Shown here: in pieces, positions 13,130 through 25,155 of the stretch
How positions within the stretch are numbered: position 1 is the stretch's first letter
How the letters are laid out: every line of letters starts with the position of its first letter
Source of the DNA: Zingiber officinale
Taxonomy: Eukaryota > Streptophyta > Magnoliopsida > Zingiberales > Zingiberaceae
Assembly (NCBI RefSeq): GCF_018446385.1
Contig: NC_055988.1
Location: forward strand, 165,242,209-165,306,208
Direction: 5' to 3'
Length of the DNA stretch: 64,000 bases
Translations under genes and position numbers: made by a program
The notes under the pieces: model-generated
What the model was told of the DNA's origin: nothing
Database searches by the model: none
Seen by the model: only the letters and a program-made list of their open reading frames with translations

Positions 13130-15983
13130 TTAAACCCTGGAAGTGCCTAGCTTCCTCTCGAAGAGTCGACGCAGAAGATAAACTTGTAGAACACTGGCGC
13201 CGATTAGGGCCGCTGACTCGATAAGTGCCTTGTGAATTGCCCGCCGGCTCATGCTTTCGTTCACTGTGTACAGATATAGCGCCAATGTTAGGGTATCACT
13301 TCTATATATCTACTGAAATTATATATCAAACTAGGTGCATTCAAAAGGTTAGCTGGAAGTACTTTAGAAATTTTATGTCAAACAAGATTCAAGTATCACA
13401 AGCACTTCATCATCATCGTTGTTGTCATCAGCAAAAAGTTAATGCAGTTATTTAGAATTAATGTGGTATAAATTATTCATTCCGAGATGAGTATGATATT
13501 TAACCCTCCTAGCGAAGAATCTCATACTGAAGTATTCCTAAGCCAGATGATTGGCGAGATAATCACAACACAATCATACATCAGGTAGAAGAGGAAGTTT
13601 ATTATGAGCAAGTGTGGCAATAAATTCATCAGGCATACCTATTGCTTGGCGATCAGTCTGAGCTTCCAACCAATGCTGTTCAAATTGTATATTATAAAGA
13701 GCTTCTTCTAGTTTTCCAATCTGCTCTAGTAGAGGTCCAAAATGCTCTGCACATGTTCAGCTCATGAAGTAATTATCGTGAGAAAGAAGATCACATTCAT
13801 CACATGTTAAAGAAATTACCAACACAAGGCCAGTGATAAGTGTGTCTTACCGTCCTTCGCATGTTGCTCAAAGTATGAAAAGTGGCCAATATATACATCG
13901 AAATCAATGGTTTCATGGTACGGGGACTTATTTGTGAAGCAAAACCGATAAAGACCTCTCTTCTGAGCCATAAATTCAAACTTTTCACTTGTTTTGTCAC
14001 GATAATCATGTATTTGAGCACCTGAGGGATCCTTTACCTGATATATCATGCAGTTACAGCGGCGGGGTTAAAATTATTACTATAATTGAGCACAAAGGAA
14101 AGCTCCATGCATCATAAGTTAATGACACAGGTACAATGGCACAACAAAGAAACTGCTCATCACATTTGAGGTGGTTATGCTGCAGGTTGTCTACCTTTGG
14201 TGAATTAATGTAGCTACTTCTATACAACTAGTGAATCTGATATGAATTAGACAAAGTTCTAACTTCAAACAGTTACAAGTTGGCACGACCACACTTCCTT
14301 ACAAGTCATGATGTATCACAAACTCTGTAATATATTAATAACTCAAAGGCTCCACATCGTGTCATCCTGAGAAGATCCACAAATGGATATACTTTTCATC
14401 TCATGTTTGGCTTTCAGATTAATTGGCAATAAGTTCAAGTGTATTTGCAAAGAAAAAGTTTGATTAAGGTGCTTAAAATCTATTAAGTTGTTTGATGAAA
14501 ATTAACTGAATTAGAATGTGGGAAATAACCAAAAAAGAATAAATTGGAAGAAATTTTATTAAGTAAAAGAAGCACCAGAACAAATTACCAGAAACTATAA
14601 AATAATTAATATGTTGAAATCAGCTAGTGAACTTTTTCAAGCTAAAGTAGAAAAGGCAGTGTCAAGAGCAGATGTAGAATTCAGTAGGTGGCATGTTTAT
14701 GCTGAGTAAACCTATGGCATGATTTAGATGCCAGTTGGCATTAATATCAGCAAAAATAGCAATCCTGATACCGATCACAATTGATTTTAATCAACAGAGG
14801 TTTACCACACAAATAATATTTGGAGCTATAATTGCAGAGATCATTACTCTTATTAATTCCATAACTACTGTGATTGACTGATTGTGTATCATATTCACAA
14901 TTATTATATGTGTGACGATATTTTCTATAGACTCTTGTAAACAGCTTGTATGAATGCTAAAACATTATTTGGTTAATGATTTGGTGAAGATGTTAGCAAC
15001 TTAATCATGCATGGACATATGAGAGATTATGTGGAGAATTGTTAATTCACCACATGTTTCAGAACAAAGTGCAAAATCAATTTTGACAAGATTTGTGAGT
15101 ATGAAATATATGTTGCTCCAATGTTGTTACACCAAATATTAGATGCAGTATTGGTGGGTAAATGTAATTCTGCATCAAGCTAAATGATATAAGATGTTGC
15201 TTTCGCAATGACTATATTTGACTTTAGCGCTTGACTGAGACAGTAGCTTGCTTTTTAGAATATCATGAAATTAAAAAAAAAATACATGTTAGGTCCATAC
15301 ACGTTAAAAAAATATAGGTCCATAACCCAAACAACGGTATCTGAATACAACCTAGATCCATGCATGTATTAGGTCTGCATACATTTATATATGCATTGAT
15401 ATGTGTTAGGTCCAAATACATGTTAGGTCTACATAAATACAACCTAGATCCATAACCCAAACAGTACAATATCTGAATATATCCTTCAACATCATATGGA
15501 ACTTATAAACCATCTATATCCAGACCAAAATAAATTCAAAATTCAAGATATCTAATTTTGAACTTCTTTTGGACAAGAATAAGAGAGTGACTAGGTGTTT
15601 GAACATTGTGATTCATTCAATATCACTGCTCTTTTAAGTGCAAACAAAAAGTGCCTCTGTCATTTGAATGGAATCAAGATGGTCAGAAATGTAGGTTTAG
15701 AAGAAATAGTTGTACCCAAAAGACTAAAAGAAAGAAATTTAAATTCTAGTGTTCAGAGAAGCTCAAAGCATACCACAAGATCAACACCATCGTCGCTATA
15801 ATGCCATGGAGTGTCTGCTTTAATCACAACAAATGAGACATGCATTGTATCTCCTTCGTATGGCACGGAATGAGAAAAACATTCCTCTCTATCTATCACA
15901 AATCTGATCCCAGAAGCAGGATACAGATGTAGGAAAATACCGAATAAAAAAGTGACAATGAATTTCTCAGAGAAGGCCAGCAT
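13130..15983 (-). CDS. p24 family cargo receptor, beta-3 type (emp24/GOLD)
   Basis: Four coding exons on the minus strand join in phase: 15774-15983, 13851-14037, 13639-13746 and 13130-13263 (639 nt, 212 aa). Residues 1-25 form a signal peptide. The GOLD domain follows, with the conserved IRFVIDREECFSH, EGDTMHVSFVVIK and FCFTNKSPYHETIDFDV. Next come a coiled coil (PLLEQIGKLEEALYNIQFEQ), a membrane span near 183-203 and a short cytosolic tail, RRLFERKLGTSRV. p24 proteins cycle between ER and Golgi in COPI/COPII vesicles, as hetero-oligomers that help load cargo such as GPI-anchored proteins. Length and sequence match the plant p24beta3 group (Arabidopsis about 214 aa). The ATG directly follows a CTACAG acceptor, which implies an intron in the 5' UTR. 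No defects were seen. Confidence 0.95.
15270..15480. repeat. Imperfect 133-bp direct repeat in a p24 intron
   Basis: CCATAACCCAAACA followed by an ATCTGAATA block occurs at 15315 and again near 15450. GTTAGGTC motifs lie between them. It is in the intron between coding exons 1 and 2. Confidence 0.5.
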
Positions 15984-16479
15984 CTGTAGACAAGAACAAG
16001 CAAATGCATCATCTGATACAACAAGTTGAATCTTTACAATGCACATACATTAAAGCAAAGAAGATTTGTTTTAACTACAAACAATCATTCACGAGATATT
16101 TACTACTGTGCAAACAAAGGCCCTATCAGAATCAATTATAATCTAAACCAGTCAAACCTTATCCATCTAAAAATGATTGGTAAAAGGAGGAATAGAATTA
16201 AGCATCCATCAGTTGATCACGAATGAGCATGAACTTGCAATAAGATAGGACAGCATTTATATACACAATATATGACCATATGACCATTCATTCTAGAAAG
16301 ATAAAAGCTAAAAATGTATATTGAAAAAGAACTAGTATATTCAGCTAAGGTTAGAGATTATTAACATTAAATATTACAATGGATCATAAAAAAATCTAAA
16401 AACGAACCTTGTAACACACCATGTACTCATAAACATTAAGTTATTGTTCACTCTGAGCAACATTAATACTATCGATCTT

Positions 16480-17270
16480 ATGGTTGCCACTTGATGAAAT
16501 TTAGTTGCAAGATGAGAAGCTTTCCAAATGATCACCCCTCCCGGAATTGCTCAACAGCGAGCGCGTTTAAATATAAAGTTCTTATAGGGAATTCAACCAA
16601 CTCCACCAAAGAGCACCTTGTTATTTAGAGTACATACTTCCATATAAGATATTTTACTTCAAGGTCTCAGTCACACTTTTGTTGATTCAGTGTGTGTTTC
16701 ATTTCACTATTTCCCATGCAGTTTAGAAGTATTTTAGGAGACCTTTTTCGAACTCTCTACCCAATGATTACTCCTTAACTTGTCAAACAAGGTCCCATCG
16801 TGCCCACCAGCTTCTGCTTGGTTTGTCCTTGAACCATATAGCTACTGAAGGATCATAATATGTAACATAAAATACCCAAGTCAAACATAAAATACCCAAG
16901 AACATTAAGGTGGTGTTCTGTGTTCGCTTTGACCGATATCTCACACTATCAGTCTCACAGTTTTGCCCTATGATGAAATTTGGCTCTTAGACGAGGAGAA
17001 AGTGAGGAGCTTCTTGAATGGTCACTCATCTCAGAATTGCTCGGCATTGAGCAAACTTGGCTATAGAGTCCTTATTAAGAATTCAACTAACTGCATCCAA
17101 ATGTGACTCATTATTTAGAATACATAATTAATCAATTTAAAGTAATTTACGCTCATGATTCAGTCACAATTTTCCTGGTTTAACGTGCATTCTTGGTTCA
17201 TTCGTACCCTAGCATCCTAGGAGTCTACTGCACCTCATCCAAGTTCTCTACCTCAGAGATACAAGGGTAC
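16480..17270. repeat. Two diverged direct copies of an unknown element in the p24 5' UTR intron
   Basis: 16490-16780 and 16970-17260 share an order of motifs: GAAATTT, GAATTGCTC, a GAATTCAAC block, TTATTTAGA.TACAT, TCAGTCACA, then a CTCTACC block. They look like two old copies of one sequence. No terminal repeats were identified. Confidence 0.45.
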
Positions 17271-17834
17271 AGCAAACCTTCATGCACACGCTTCAGAATG
17301 ATATATTAAAAGTGTGGTAAGACAAAAATACCAATTATTTCTAGACATCCAACCTTTACCAAAACCAAGAAAAAAAAAAGGAGGCAGCTTCACAAAATTA
17401 GGGTTACAAAGGGCAAAATTTGATAGATAGACAAATGGAAGATATGAAGGGAATTCGACCTCCAACAGTCAGTGTTAACAACCGATGAAAGAATTTGTAT
17501 GTTAAATAAGAACCCAGACACCCGAGTTCAACAACTTATTTGAATCGATCGCACAACCAACAACAGCAAGAAATTCATACAGCACAGATTCTGATAACAA
17601 AATTGATGCAGATCAAACAATACACGACCCTAGATCTACTGAAGATTACGAATCAAAAACAATATTAAGTGAGGAGCACAGAACGACTCGTATCAGCGAA
17701 ATCCGAAGAAGATAGCTACGGATCATAATTTGGAGACAAATACATGGTCCAAGACCTCATACACACAAGAAACTCCGTTAACTTACTAATTAATGATTTA
17801 CAAGGACTCTAAATCGCAGATCTAAATCAAATAC

Positions 17835-18000
17835 CTTGCCGTGGAGAGGAGAAGAAAGCTGAACGGGTAGAGTCGAGGCAGATCCACAGATTCTCAACGT
17901 GCAGAAGACGTACGAGGTTCGATCGCAAACCGAGGAATATCGTCGGAGAAAACGGCGGTGGCGGAGGAAGTCGGCGTGGACTGCGCCTCGTAGAAACACG
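17835..18000 (-). other. Probable non-coding first exon of the p24 gene
   Basis: A minus-strand donor CAAG|GTATTT at 17835/17834 can pair with the acceptor at 15984, just before the ATG. The 165 bp upstream have higher GC and few stop-to-stop constraints, as expected for a 5' UTR exon. The transcription start is not defined by sequence alone. Confidence 0.5.
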
Positions 18001-18330
18001 AATAAAACGTAAGTTAGAATAAACTTCAGTTTTATTAAAACCTATAAATTCTAATTTATGACAAATTTGCCATAAAGGATGCTATATATTTCATCAACAA
18101 TTTATCAAAAGGTGCATGTTGTAGTTATCAAAAAACACATTTTTAAATACATTTTCTATTTTACCTTTTTAACAATTTGACTTTTTCTATCGTTTTTTTT
18201 CTCCATTATATTTCTCTTTTTTCTCTTTTTTTATCGACATGTAGAACATATGAATAATATTAGTTAATTTTTTAATAATATTTTAATATACTTAAAAAAT
18301 AAAAAAAATAAACAATAAATAGTATATTTG

Positions 18331-18500
18331 AACTCCTTGTAATTTCAGAAATCCACTAGAACTAAAATCAGTGTAATCGCAGTTCTCTAGGTCGATCAGT
18401 GGGTTTCGATGAAAATCTACTAATGAACCTAGAGAGCTCCGATTGCACCCATTTCAGTTTCTATGGATTTTTGAAATTACAAGGAGTTCAAATATGATGT
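18331..18500. repeat. 165-bp hairpin inside the long-inverted-repeat element
   Basis: TTTGAACTCCTTGTAATTTC at about 18328 pairs with GAAATTACAAGGAGTTCAAA at about 18477. The arms continue through AGTTCTCTAGGTC and GACCTAGAGAGCTC-like sequences. Related hairpins occur at about 19870-20040 and 20215-20385. Confidence 0.8.
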
Positions 18501-18889
18501 TCATTATTTATTTTGACTTTTCATGTAAAATGAAAGATTCATCAAAAACACCCACATTGGGCTGATATGGAATCATATCAGGCCCAACGTGGGCTTGATA
18601 TCATTCCATATCAGGCCCAACGTGGGCCTGATATGGAATATATCAGGCTCAACGTGGATTTTTTTTGTTGATTCTTTGATTTTATATATTAACATTTATG
18701 AAAAGTCGAAATAAATAATGGACATCATATTTGAACTCCTTGTAACATCAGAAATCCATAGGAACTGAAATGGGTGCAATTGGAGTTCTCTAGATCCATT
18801 AGTGGGGTTTGGTCCATTATTTATTTCAGCTTTTCATAGATATTAATATATAAAATCAAAGAATCGGCAAAAAAGTCCATGTTGAGCTT

Positions 18890-19065
18890 GATATGAACTC
18901 ATATCAAACCCAACATGGGTCTGATATGAAATGATATCAGGCCCACGTTGGGCCTGATATGATTTCATATCAAGCCCAACATGGGTCTGATATGAAATGA
19001 TATCAGGCCCACGTTGGGCCTGATATGATTTCATATCAAGCCCAACGTGGGTCTGATATGAAATG
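18890..19065. repeat. 66-bp tandem repeat made of short palindromes
   Basis: About 2.5 units of a 66-bp sequence alternate ATATCAGGCCCACG, TTGGGCCTGATATGA and TTTCATATCAAGCCCAAC. Each unit folds back on itself. The same TGATAT/ATATCA palindromes recur near 18560-18650, 19735-19800 and 20110-20150. Confidence 0.8.
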
Positions 19066-20687
19066 TTCCAAATGTATGTATCCAAGTCGTTCCTGGTAGT
19101 ACCTCTGAGATTATAGATATTGGGACACACAATCTTGGGATGAATAGTTAGGTATGAGTGGATTACTATTTGTCAGTTTGAATTTCAGCACTAGACTAAC
19201 TAAATTTCTGGTTATGAAAAGTCAATGCAGCCATGATTCAAGACAAGCAAAATGTTGCATTCTTAACTATTATTGTATTCTTTGGTGCAGTACAATGTCA
19301 CATAATGATCTCCTCATACATTAGTTGCTTCCGGAAATCTGTAATGTTATGATACAAGAATATTTGTTGTGGATTACGATCCTCAGTGTTATATTTTTAG
19401 GACATTTTTACTTTATGATAAGATAATTGCAGAATCTTATGTATTTGTATTTGTATTGAGACAGCAAAACCATGATTGTGAATTTAGTTTTAAAAATAAG
19501 GGAATATTGATCAAATTTTTTTACTTTTCTTCCAATAAATATAGGAAAATTTGAAAAGTATAAATAATATAAAATTGAGTACCTACAAATTATACATTAG
19601 TCTGTCATATTTTTATGACAAAATCATTCAGCAACCCTTTACCTTTCTTGTGTATTAAAATAACTATGTGTCGTTAAAGGTGCTATTAATCCTCATTGAT
19701 AGAGAACCTAAATTTTTGTTTATATGTCAGTTGGGTCTCATATGATTTCATATCAGGCCCATATTGAGCCTGATATGATTCCATATCAGGCCTATGTTGG
19801 GTTTTTTTTACGATTCTTTGATTTTATATATTAATATATATTAAAAGCCGAAATAAATAATGGACATCATATTTGAACTCCTTGCAACATCAGAAATCCA
19901 TAGGAACTGAAATGGTGCAATCAGAACTCTATAGGTCTATCAGTGGGTTTTGACCAAAATCGATTGATGGACCTAGAGAGCTCCGATTGCACTCATTTCA
20001 GTTTCTATGGATTTTTGATGTTGCAAGGAGTTCAAATATGATGTTTATTATTTATTTTGACTTTTCATAGATGTTAACATGTAAAATTAAAGAATCAACA
20101 AAAAACCCCATGTTGGGTCTGATATGGACTCATATCAGGCCCAACGTCGGTATTTTGACGAATCTTTCATTTTACATGTTAACATTTATGAAAAGTCAAA
20201 ATAAATAATGAACATCATATTTGAACTCCTTACAATTTCAGAAATCCATAGAAACTGAAATGGGTGCAATCGGAACTCTTTAGGTCCATCAAAAGGTTTT
20301 GATCGAAACTCACTAATCGACCTAGAGAGTTCCGATTACACTTATTTTAGTTCTAGTGGATTTCTGAAATTATAAGGAGTTCAAATATGTTATTCATTGT
20401 TTATTTTTACTTCTTCAAATGTATTAAAATATTATTAAAAAATTGACTAATGTTATTCATATGTTATGATACAAAAAAAGAGAAGAGAAAGAAGAAAAAG
20501 AAATACAGTGTAGGAAAAAAAAATGATAGAAAAAGTTAAATTGTCAGGAGGATAAAATAGGAAATGTACTTAAAAAAATATGTTCTTTGATAAATATCAA
20601 AATAACTTTCGATAAATTTAGATCTTTACATGCACCTTTTTGGTAAATTGTTGATATTTCATTAATGTCAAATCAGCGCCCTTTTTA

Positions 20688-23379
20688 TCAAAAAAAAAAT
20701 GTCCAAATAAACTTTTTAATGACATTTTATAAAAAAAAAAACTTTAAATTGTTATTATTTTTTATTTTAAAATATTTTTTTACTTTTATTTTTAAGTTTT
20801 TTATATGAACTTTTCTTTATACATTAAATTTATGCTGCGGACGAGGAGTTCCTGCGGATTGCGGAACTCGTCCGCGACAACTGCATTTTAATATTTTCTT
20901 TTAATTATTTTTTTTTAAGTTGTAGATTATAATATTAAATATAAAAAAAATTAAATTAATTCTTAAAAAAAAAAAAGATAGATCCGTTACTTTGGTAATC
21001 CCCTAGTGTTGACCCCACGAATATGGAGGGAGGTTTATACAATACACAGGCTATATGCGTATGGCGGAATAAATCCCAGGTTGTCATTTCTTTTTAAAGA
21101 TATACATAGAGGGTGTCCAGTAGCGTAATCAGGATTTTAAACAAGAAGGGATGATTTTTAAAATTTTAAATATTAGTATAGATAAATTTCCACTCTCTAA
21201 AAGTTTAAATTTCGAATTCAATAAATTAAAATGAATTCAAATTTGAAAATTTTTTAGTTTCACCCTTGATTTTAGTTAAAGCAACGATCTATCAATTCTC
21301 ATACCTTATCTATGACTCAAAGTCAAAGAATCATTTAGGTGGAAAAGGCAAAGGAGAATACTTGATTAGCAAATAAAAACATGAATATGAAAATTTGACA
21401 CTATATTTTTTTTTAACACTTAAATTTGTAACGAAAAATATCAAACAAGAAAATTTCACCATAATCAAAATGTGTTTGCTGTTGAGAATTGGTGTAGCGA
21501 CGATGATGACACTCGTAGCAAACAATGGCAGTGCTGGCAATAATATCGTGTGTTGACAATAATGTGGGCGGTAGTGGAAGAGGGGAAACACAAGGAAAAA
21601 ATAAAAACATGATATTGAAGACAAATAAAAAAAAAAGAGGGAGGGATAGGGGAAAAAGAAATCAGGTGAGAGAAAAAAATAAAACATGATTAGTTTTTCA
21701 TTATATTTTTTTAATATAAAAGTCCATAAAATTTTAAAATTTATAATTAAGTTTTTTTTTATTTTTTTCCCAATGTATAATTTTTTTTCTCAAAATTCAG
21801 GGGGTGCAGTCACATCCCCAAAACTACACCTAGCTACGCCCATGAGGGTGTCCATAGGTCAACATTACTCTTTCCTTTTACATATATACCAAATTGATAT
21901 ATGAGCGAGAAGTGAGTATAAAAATGTTAGTCATCTAGATGAATTTTCATGAACATTTTTTGATTTATCTTAGTGGTCGGTGAAAAATTTCTGTAAAATT
22001 AAATCGATCACCTCCCATATTAGTTAGTTTCGAAGAGTTCAATATCTGGATTACCAAAAAAAATATAATATTTACTAATAAACTTTATGAATCCTATTTA
22101 TTAATAAAATTAGTAACAATATGATGAATAAATAAAATAAAATAAACGAATAAATTTGTATGGTAAAACTTAAAATCTAATCAAATAAGTTTTAAAATAG
22201 AAAATTTTAAAGCAATCAAATAAGTTTAAACTAAGAATTTGATAATATTTAAATAAGTCAAGTTCAAGTCAAAATTAAACTAAGAATTCAATAACATCAA
22301 ACAAAACGAACTAAGCTCAAGTCAATGATGGACTTGGTTCGATTACTTTGGATCCTTTTCAAATAAACTTAAATATCATAAAACTTGACTCGACGTATTT
22401 ATTTACGACCCTAGGAATAAGCTTAAATATTATATATGGATGACTCTACTAATAGGCTTATATTTCTTGATTGAGTGTACCCATGGTTAACATTACTCTT
22501 TCCTTTTATATATATATCAAATTGATATATAGGTGACCCTCAGAGTTCAAGATTCTTGTGTTTAGGAGCAAATTTGGTGCATGAGTTGGTAAAAAATTAT
22601 ATATATTTATTCAATATATTATAAAGTCAATTAAATAAATAAATTTGAATAATCTGTTAAACTAAAAACTCATTAAAAAAGAAGGATATTTTTCTCTAAT
22701 GAGAAATGAACATCAGAATATTAGTCATCTGAATGAATCTCCATGAACATTTTCTAATTTATCCTATTAGCCACTAGAAAACTTCTGTAAGATAAAACTG
22801 ATCATCTCCCGGATTGATCAATTTCGAAGAGCTCAATATCTAGATTATCAAAAAAAAAAAATAGTATTTATGAATAAACTTTATGAATCATGTCTATTAA
22901 AAATAAACTATTAACAATACCATAAATTAAAAAAATTAAAATGAAGGAATAAATTTGTATGATAAAACTTAAAAACTAATCAAATAAGTATAAAAATATA
23001 AAATTTTCAAACCAGCAAATAGGTTTAAGTTAAGAGTTTGATAATATTTAAATAAATTAAGATTAAGTCAAACTTAAACTGAGAACTCGATAACATCAAA
23101 CGAACTAAGCTTAAATTAATGATGAGCTTGGTTGATTACCTTAGGTCCTTTTCAAACAAACTTAAATATTATAAAACTTGACTCGACGTATTTGTCTACG
23201 ACTATCAATGAGCTTAAATATTATAAAATCCCTCGGGCACGACGAGATAGTCAGAGGTGCGACAGTTGAATCTCAACATCGAGAGTTCGATTTTCTAGCA
23301 GTGCATTTATCAAACACTTGCGGTGCTCAAAATCCCGATGTACTGGGTTGTGGATCAATTCATCTACTAGATTTACTTG
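20688..23379. other. AT-rich intergenic region with diverged direct repeats
   Basis: There is no coding capacity. 20831-20876 has a GC-rich hairpin (stem GCGGACGAG...CTCGTCCGC). 21850-22440 and 22470-23215 share ordered blocks: CAACATTACTCTTTCCTTTT, TTAGTCATCT, ATGAACATTTT, TTTCGAAGAG, ATAAACTTTATGAATC and ACTTGACTCGACGTATTT. That suggests two old copies of one element. 23220-23379 is unique sequence. Confidence 0.5.
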
Positions 23380-23384
23380 ATAGA

Positions 23385-24160
23385 TGATCCTGTCCGAATC
23401 GCCGAACCAAAGGACGCTGGGCACGTGGCGCACTCCTAGTCGATGGTGTAGGCCTCCGTCTGGTCACACGAATCTCCGGCGAACCTGCACAGAAATCGGG
23501 CCGGGAAGGGGTTCCCGGCGGCGACCCTCCGACGCTCAAGTCAGGTAAGCGGACAGCAAAAGGTGGCTCCGAATATCCAAGAACGCGTACCTCCAGCGAA
23601 GGAAGAGGCTCTTTATATAGAGCGGTGAAAGAATCAATGCACGTCCACCGAGGCGCATACGTGTCCGCAGCCCATACCTCGGTATGTACCTGTCAGAGAG
23701 CTTACCTGACACCATACTGCTACAGTTCAATCACGTCTTCGATGGGACAACAGAACACCTTGTTGTCAGACTTAGGGTATGACCTAGCCATAGGACTTGA
23801 CGGCTGTCAGAAGATGTTCCTATCCTTCACCCACTGCCCGGCCGGGACGTCCGTCCGGTCGGTCGGCGCGAAGAGCGTCGTCCGGACGGCCTTAATTCCC
23901 GGCGCCAGCCGGCCGGCGCGCCCATTATGTCCTGCCTTCTCTTAGGCCTTCCGCTCGGTCATTTACTACTTCATTGAGCGTCGGAACCCCGACCCCTGTC
24001 AGGGCGTCTTTCACTATCAGACGTGTACGGGCAGGCCGATCGGCCTGCCCTTTTGTCATACGTCCGGTCGGCTCACCCTTCTTCGACGGACCACCTGGCC
24101 CTCTGACCTCCACGTGGCAGACCCCTCGTTAGGGGGTCCCGGGCTCTTACCACCGGATCA
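23385..24160 (-). repeat. 3' LTR of the gypsy element
   Basis: 776 bp, same length as the other LTR at 39072-39847, beginning TGATCCTGTCC and ending CACCGGATCA. On the minus strand a TATA-like CTATATAAAG lies near 23610-23620, consistent with minus-strand transcription. Confidence 0.95.
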
Positions 24161-25155
24161 CTTGCCTCCCCCTCAAGTCTAGTCGAAGGAGGCGAAGTCC
24201 GACTGACTGGACTGCCGATCTGACTAAGCAATGATTGCTGCATTGGGCCGCTCGGCCAGGCGTAAGGATGCTTATCCATTCGGCGGTATCTTGCCCATGC
24301 CTTGTGTTTTCTTGGAATCCATGTCCGATGCTCTCCCCTATCACCCATCACGTGCGCTGCGCACGGTAAGGGGAGTTCATTAAATGCGGCCAGTATCCTG
24401 CTGACACGTGGTGATTGTGCGTTTGTCAGCGTATGGCGGTGGCGTCACTTCCGATGGGACATCCGCCGTTTGTAATGAACGGCTGGATGATGACCTCGTT
24501 ATCAACGACCTGGATCGGACGGTGGAGGTTGCTCCCGGGCGGCGATATAAAGCTCACGACTCCGTTTCCGCCGCATTGTTGGTTCCTCCTCCTCCGGCGC
24601 TCCTCTGCCCGTCTCTCGATATTTAACGTCGGAGCTCGACGGTCTTCCGCTCGGACGTTTATAGACGCCGGCTCGTCTCTCGATATTTAACGTCAGAGCT
24701 CGACGGTCTTCCGCTCGGACGTTTATAGACGCCGGCTCGTCTCTCGATATTTAATGTCGGAGCTCGACGGTCTTCCGCTCGGAAGTTTTTAGACGCCGGC
24801 TCGTCTCTCGATATTTAACGTCAGAGCTCGACGGTCTTCTGCTCGGAAGTTTATAGACGCCGGCTCGTCTCTCGATATTTAACGTCGGAGCTCGACGGTC
24901 TTCCGCTCGGACGTTTATAGACGCCGGCTCGTCTCTCGATATTTAACGTCGGAGCTCGACGGTCTTCCGCTCGGACATTTATAGACGCCGGCTTGTCTCT
25001 CGATATTTAACGTCGGAGCTCGACGGTCTTCCAGGTTAATTTCGACGCTGCCGATCGGCGAATCCATTGGCCATCCTTTGCATTAATTTTGCTTCCTGCA
25101 TTACAAGGACATGGGCGACTAACATATACAAAAATGATTTACATTCGTGCACCTT
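24161..25155 (-). other. 3' untranslated internal region of the gypsy element
   Basis: It lies between the integrase stop and the 3' LTR. It holds a polypurine tract next to the LTR (minus-strand GAGGGGGAGGCAAG, about 24161-24175), about 430 bp of unique GC-rich sequence and the 64-bp tandem array. Open frames here are short and are treated as chance. Confidence 0.75.
24611..25032. repeat. 64-bp tandem repeat, 6.6 units
   Basis: GTCTCTCGATATTTA starts units at 24611, 24675, 24739, 24803, 24867, 24931 and 24995, exactly 64 bp apart. Each unit also contains GAGCTCGACGGTCTTCC and TTATAGACGCCGG. Units differ by only a few substitutions. Confidence 0.95.

Larger units (their letters stand above)
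18072..20687. mobile_element. Foldback-type element with very long terminal inverted repeats
   Basis: The left arm (from about 18072, CATCAACAATTTATCAAAAGG onward) is matched in inverted orientation by the right arm ending about 20687. Matching blocks include AAGGTGCATG, the tract around TTTTTAATAATATTTTAATA, and the GAACTCCTTGTAATTTCAGAAATCC block. Each arm is at least 450 bp. The interior has further nested hairpins, a 66-bp tandem repeat and a roughly 650-bp unique part with no transposase. This looks like a non-autonomous foldback/MITE-like element, or several nested insertions of one. A clean target duplication was not found, so the end positions are approximate. Confidence 0.7.

Noticed and set aside
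18843-19065. CRISPR-like array (regular 66-bp repeats)
   Set aside because: Plant nuclear DNA; repeats are contiguous with no unique spacers.
18843-19130. 95-aa minus frame with repeated SYQTHVGLDMK units
   Set aside because: Translation of the 66-bp palindromic repeat, not a repeat protein.
24611-25032. 64-bp array as a CRISPR or centromeric satellite
   Set aside because: No spacers; confined to the 3' region of one gypsy element.
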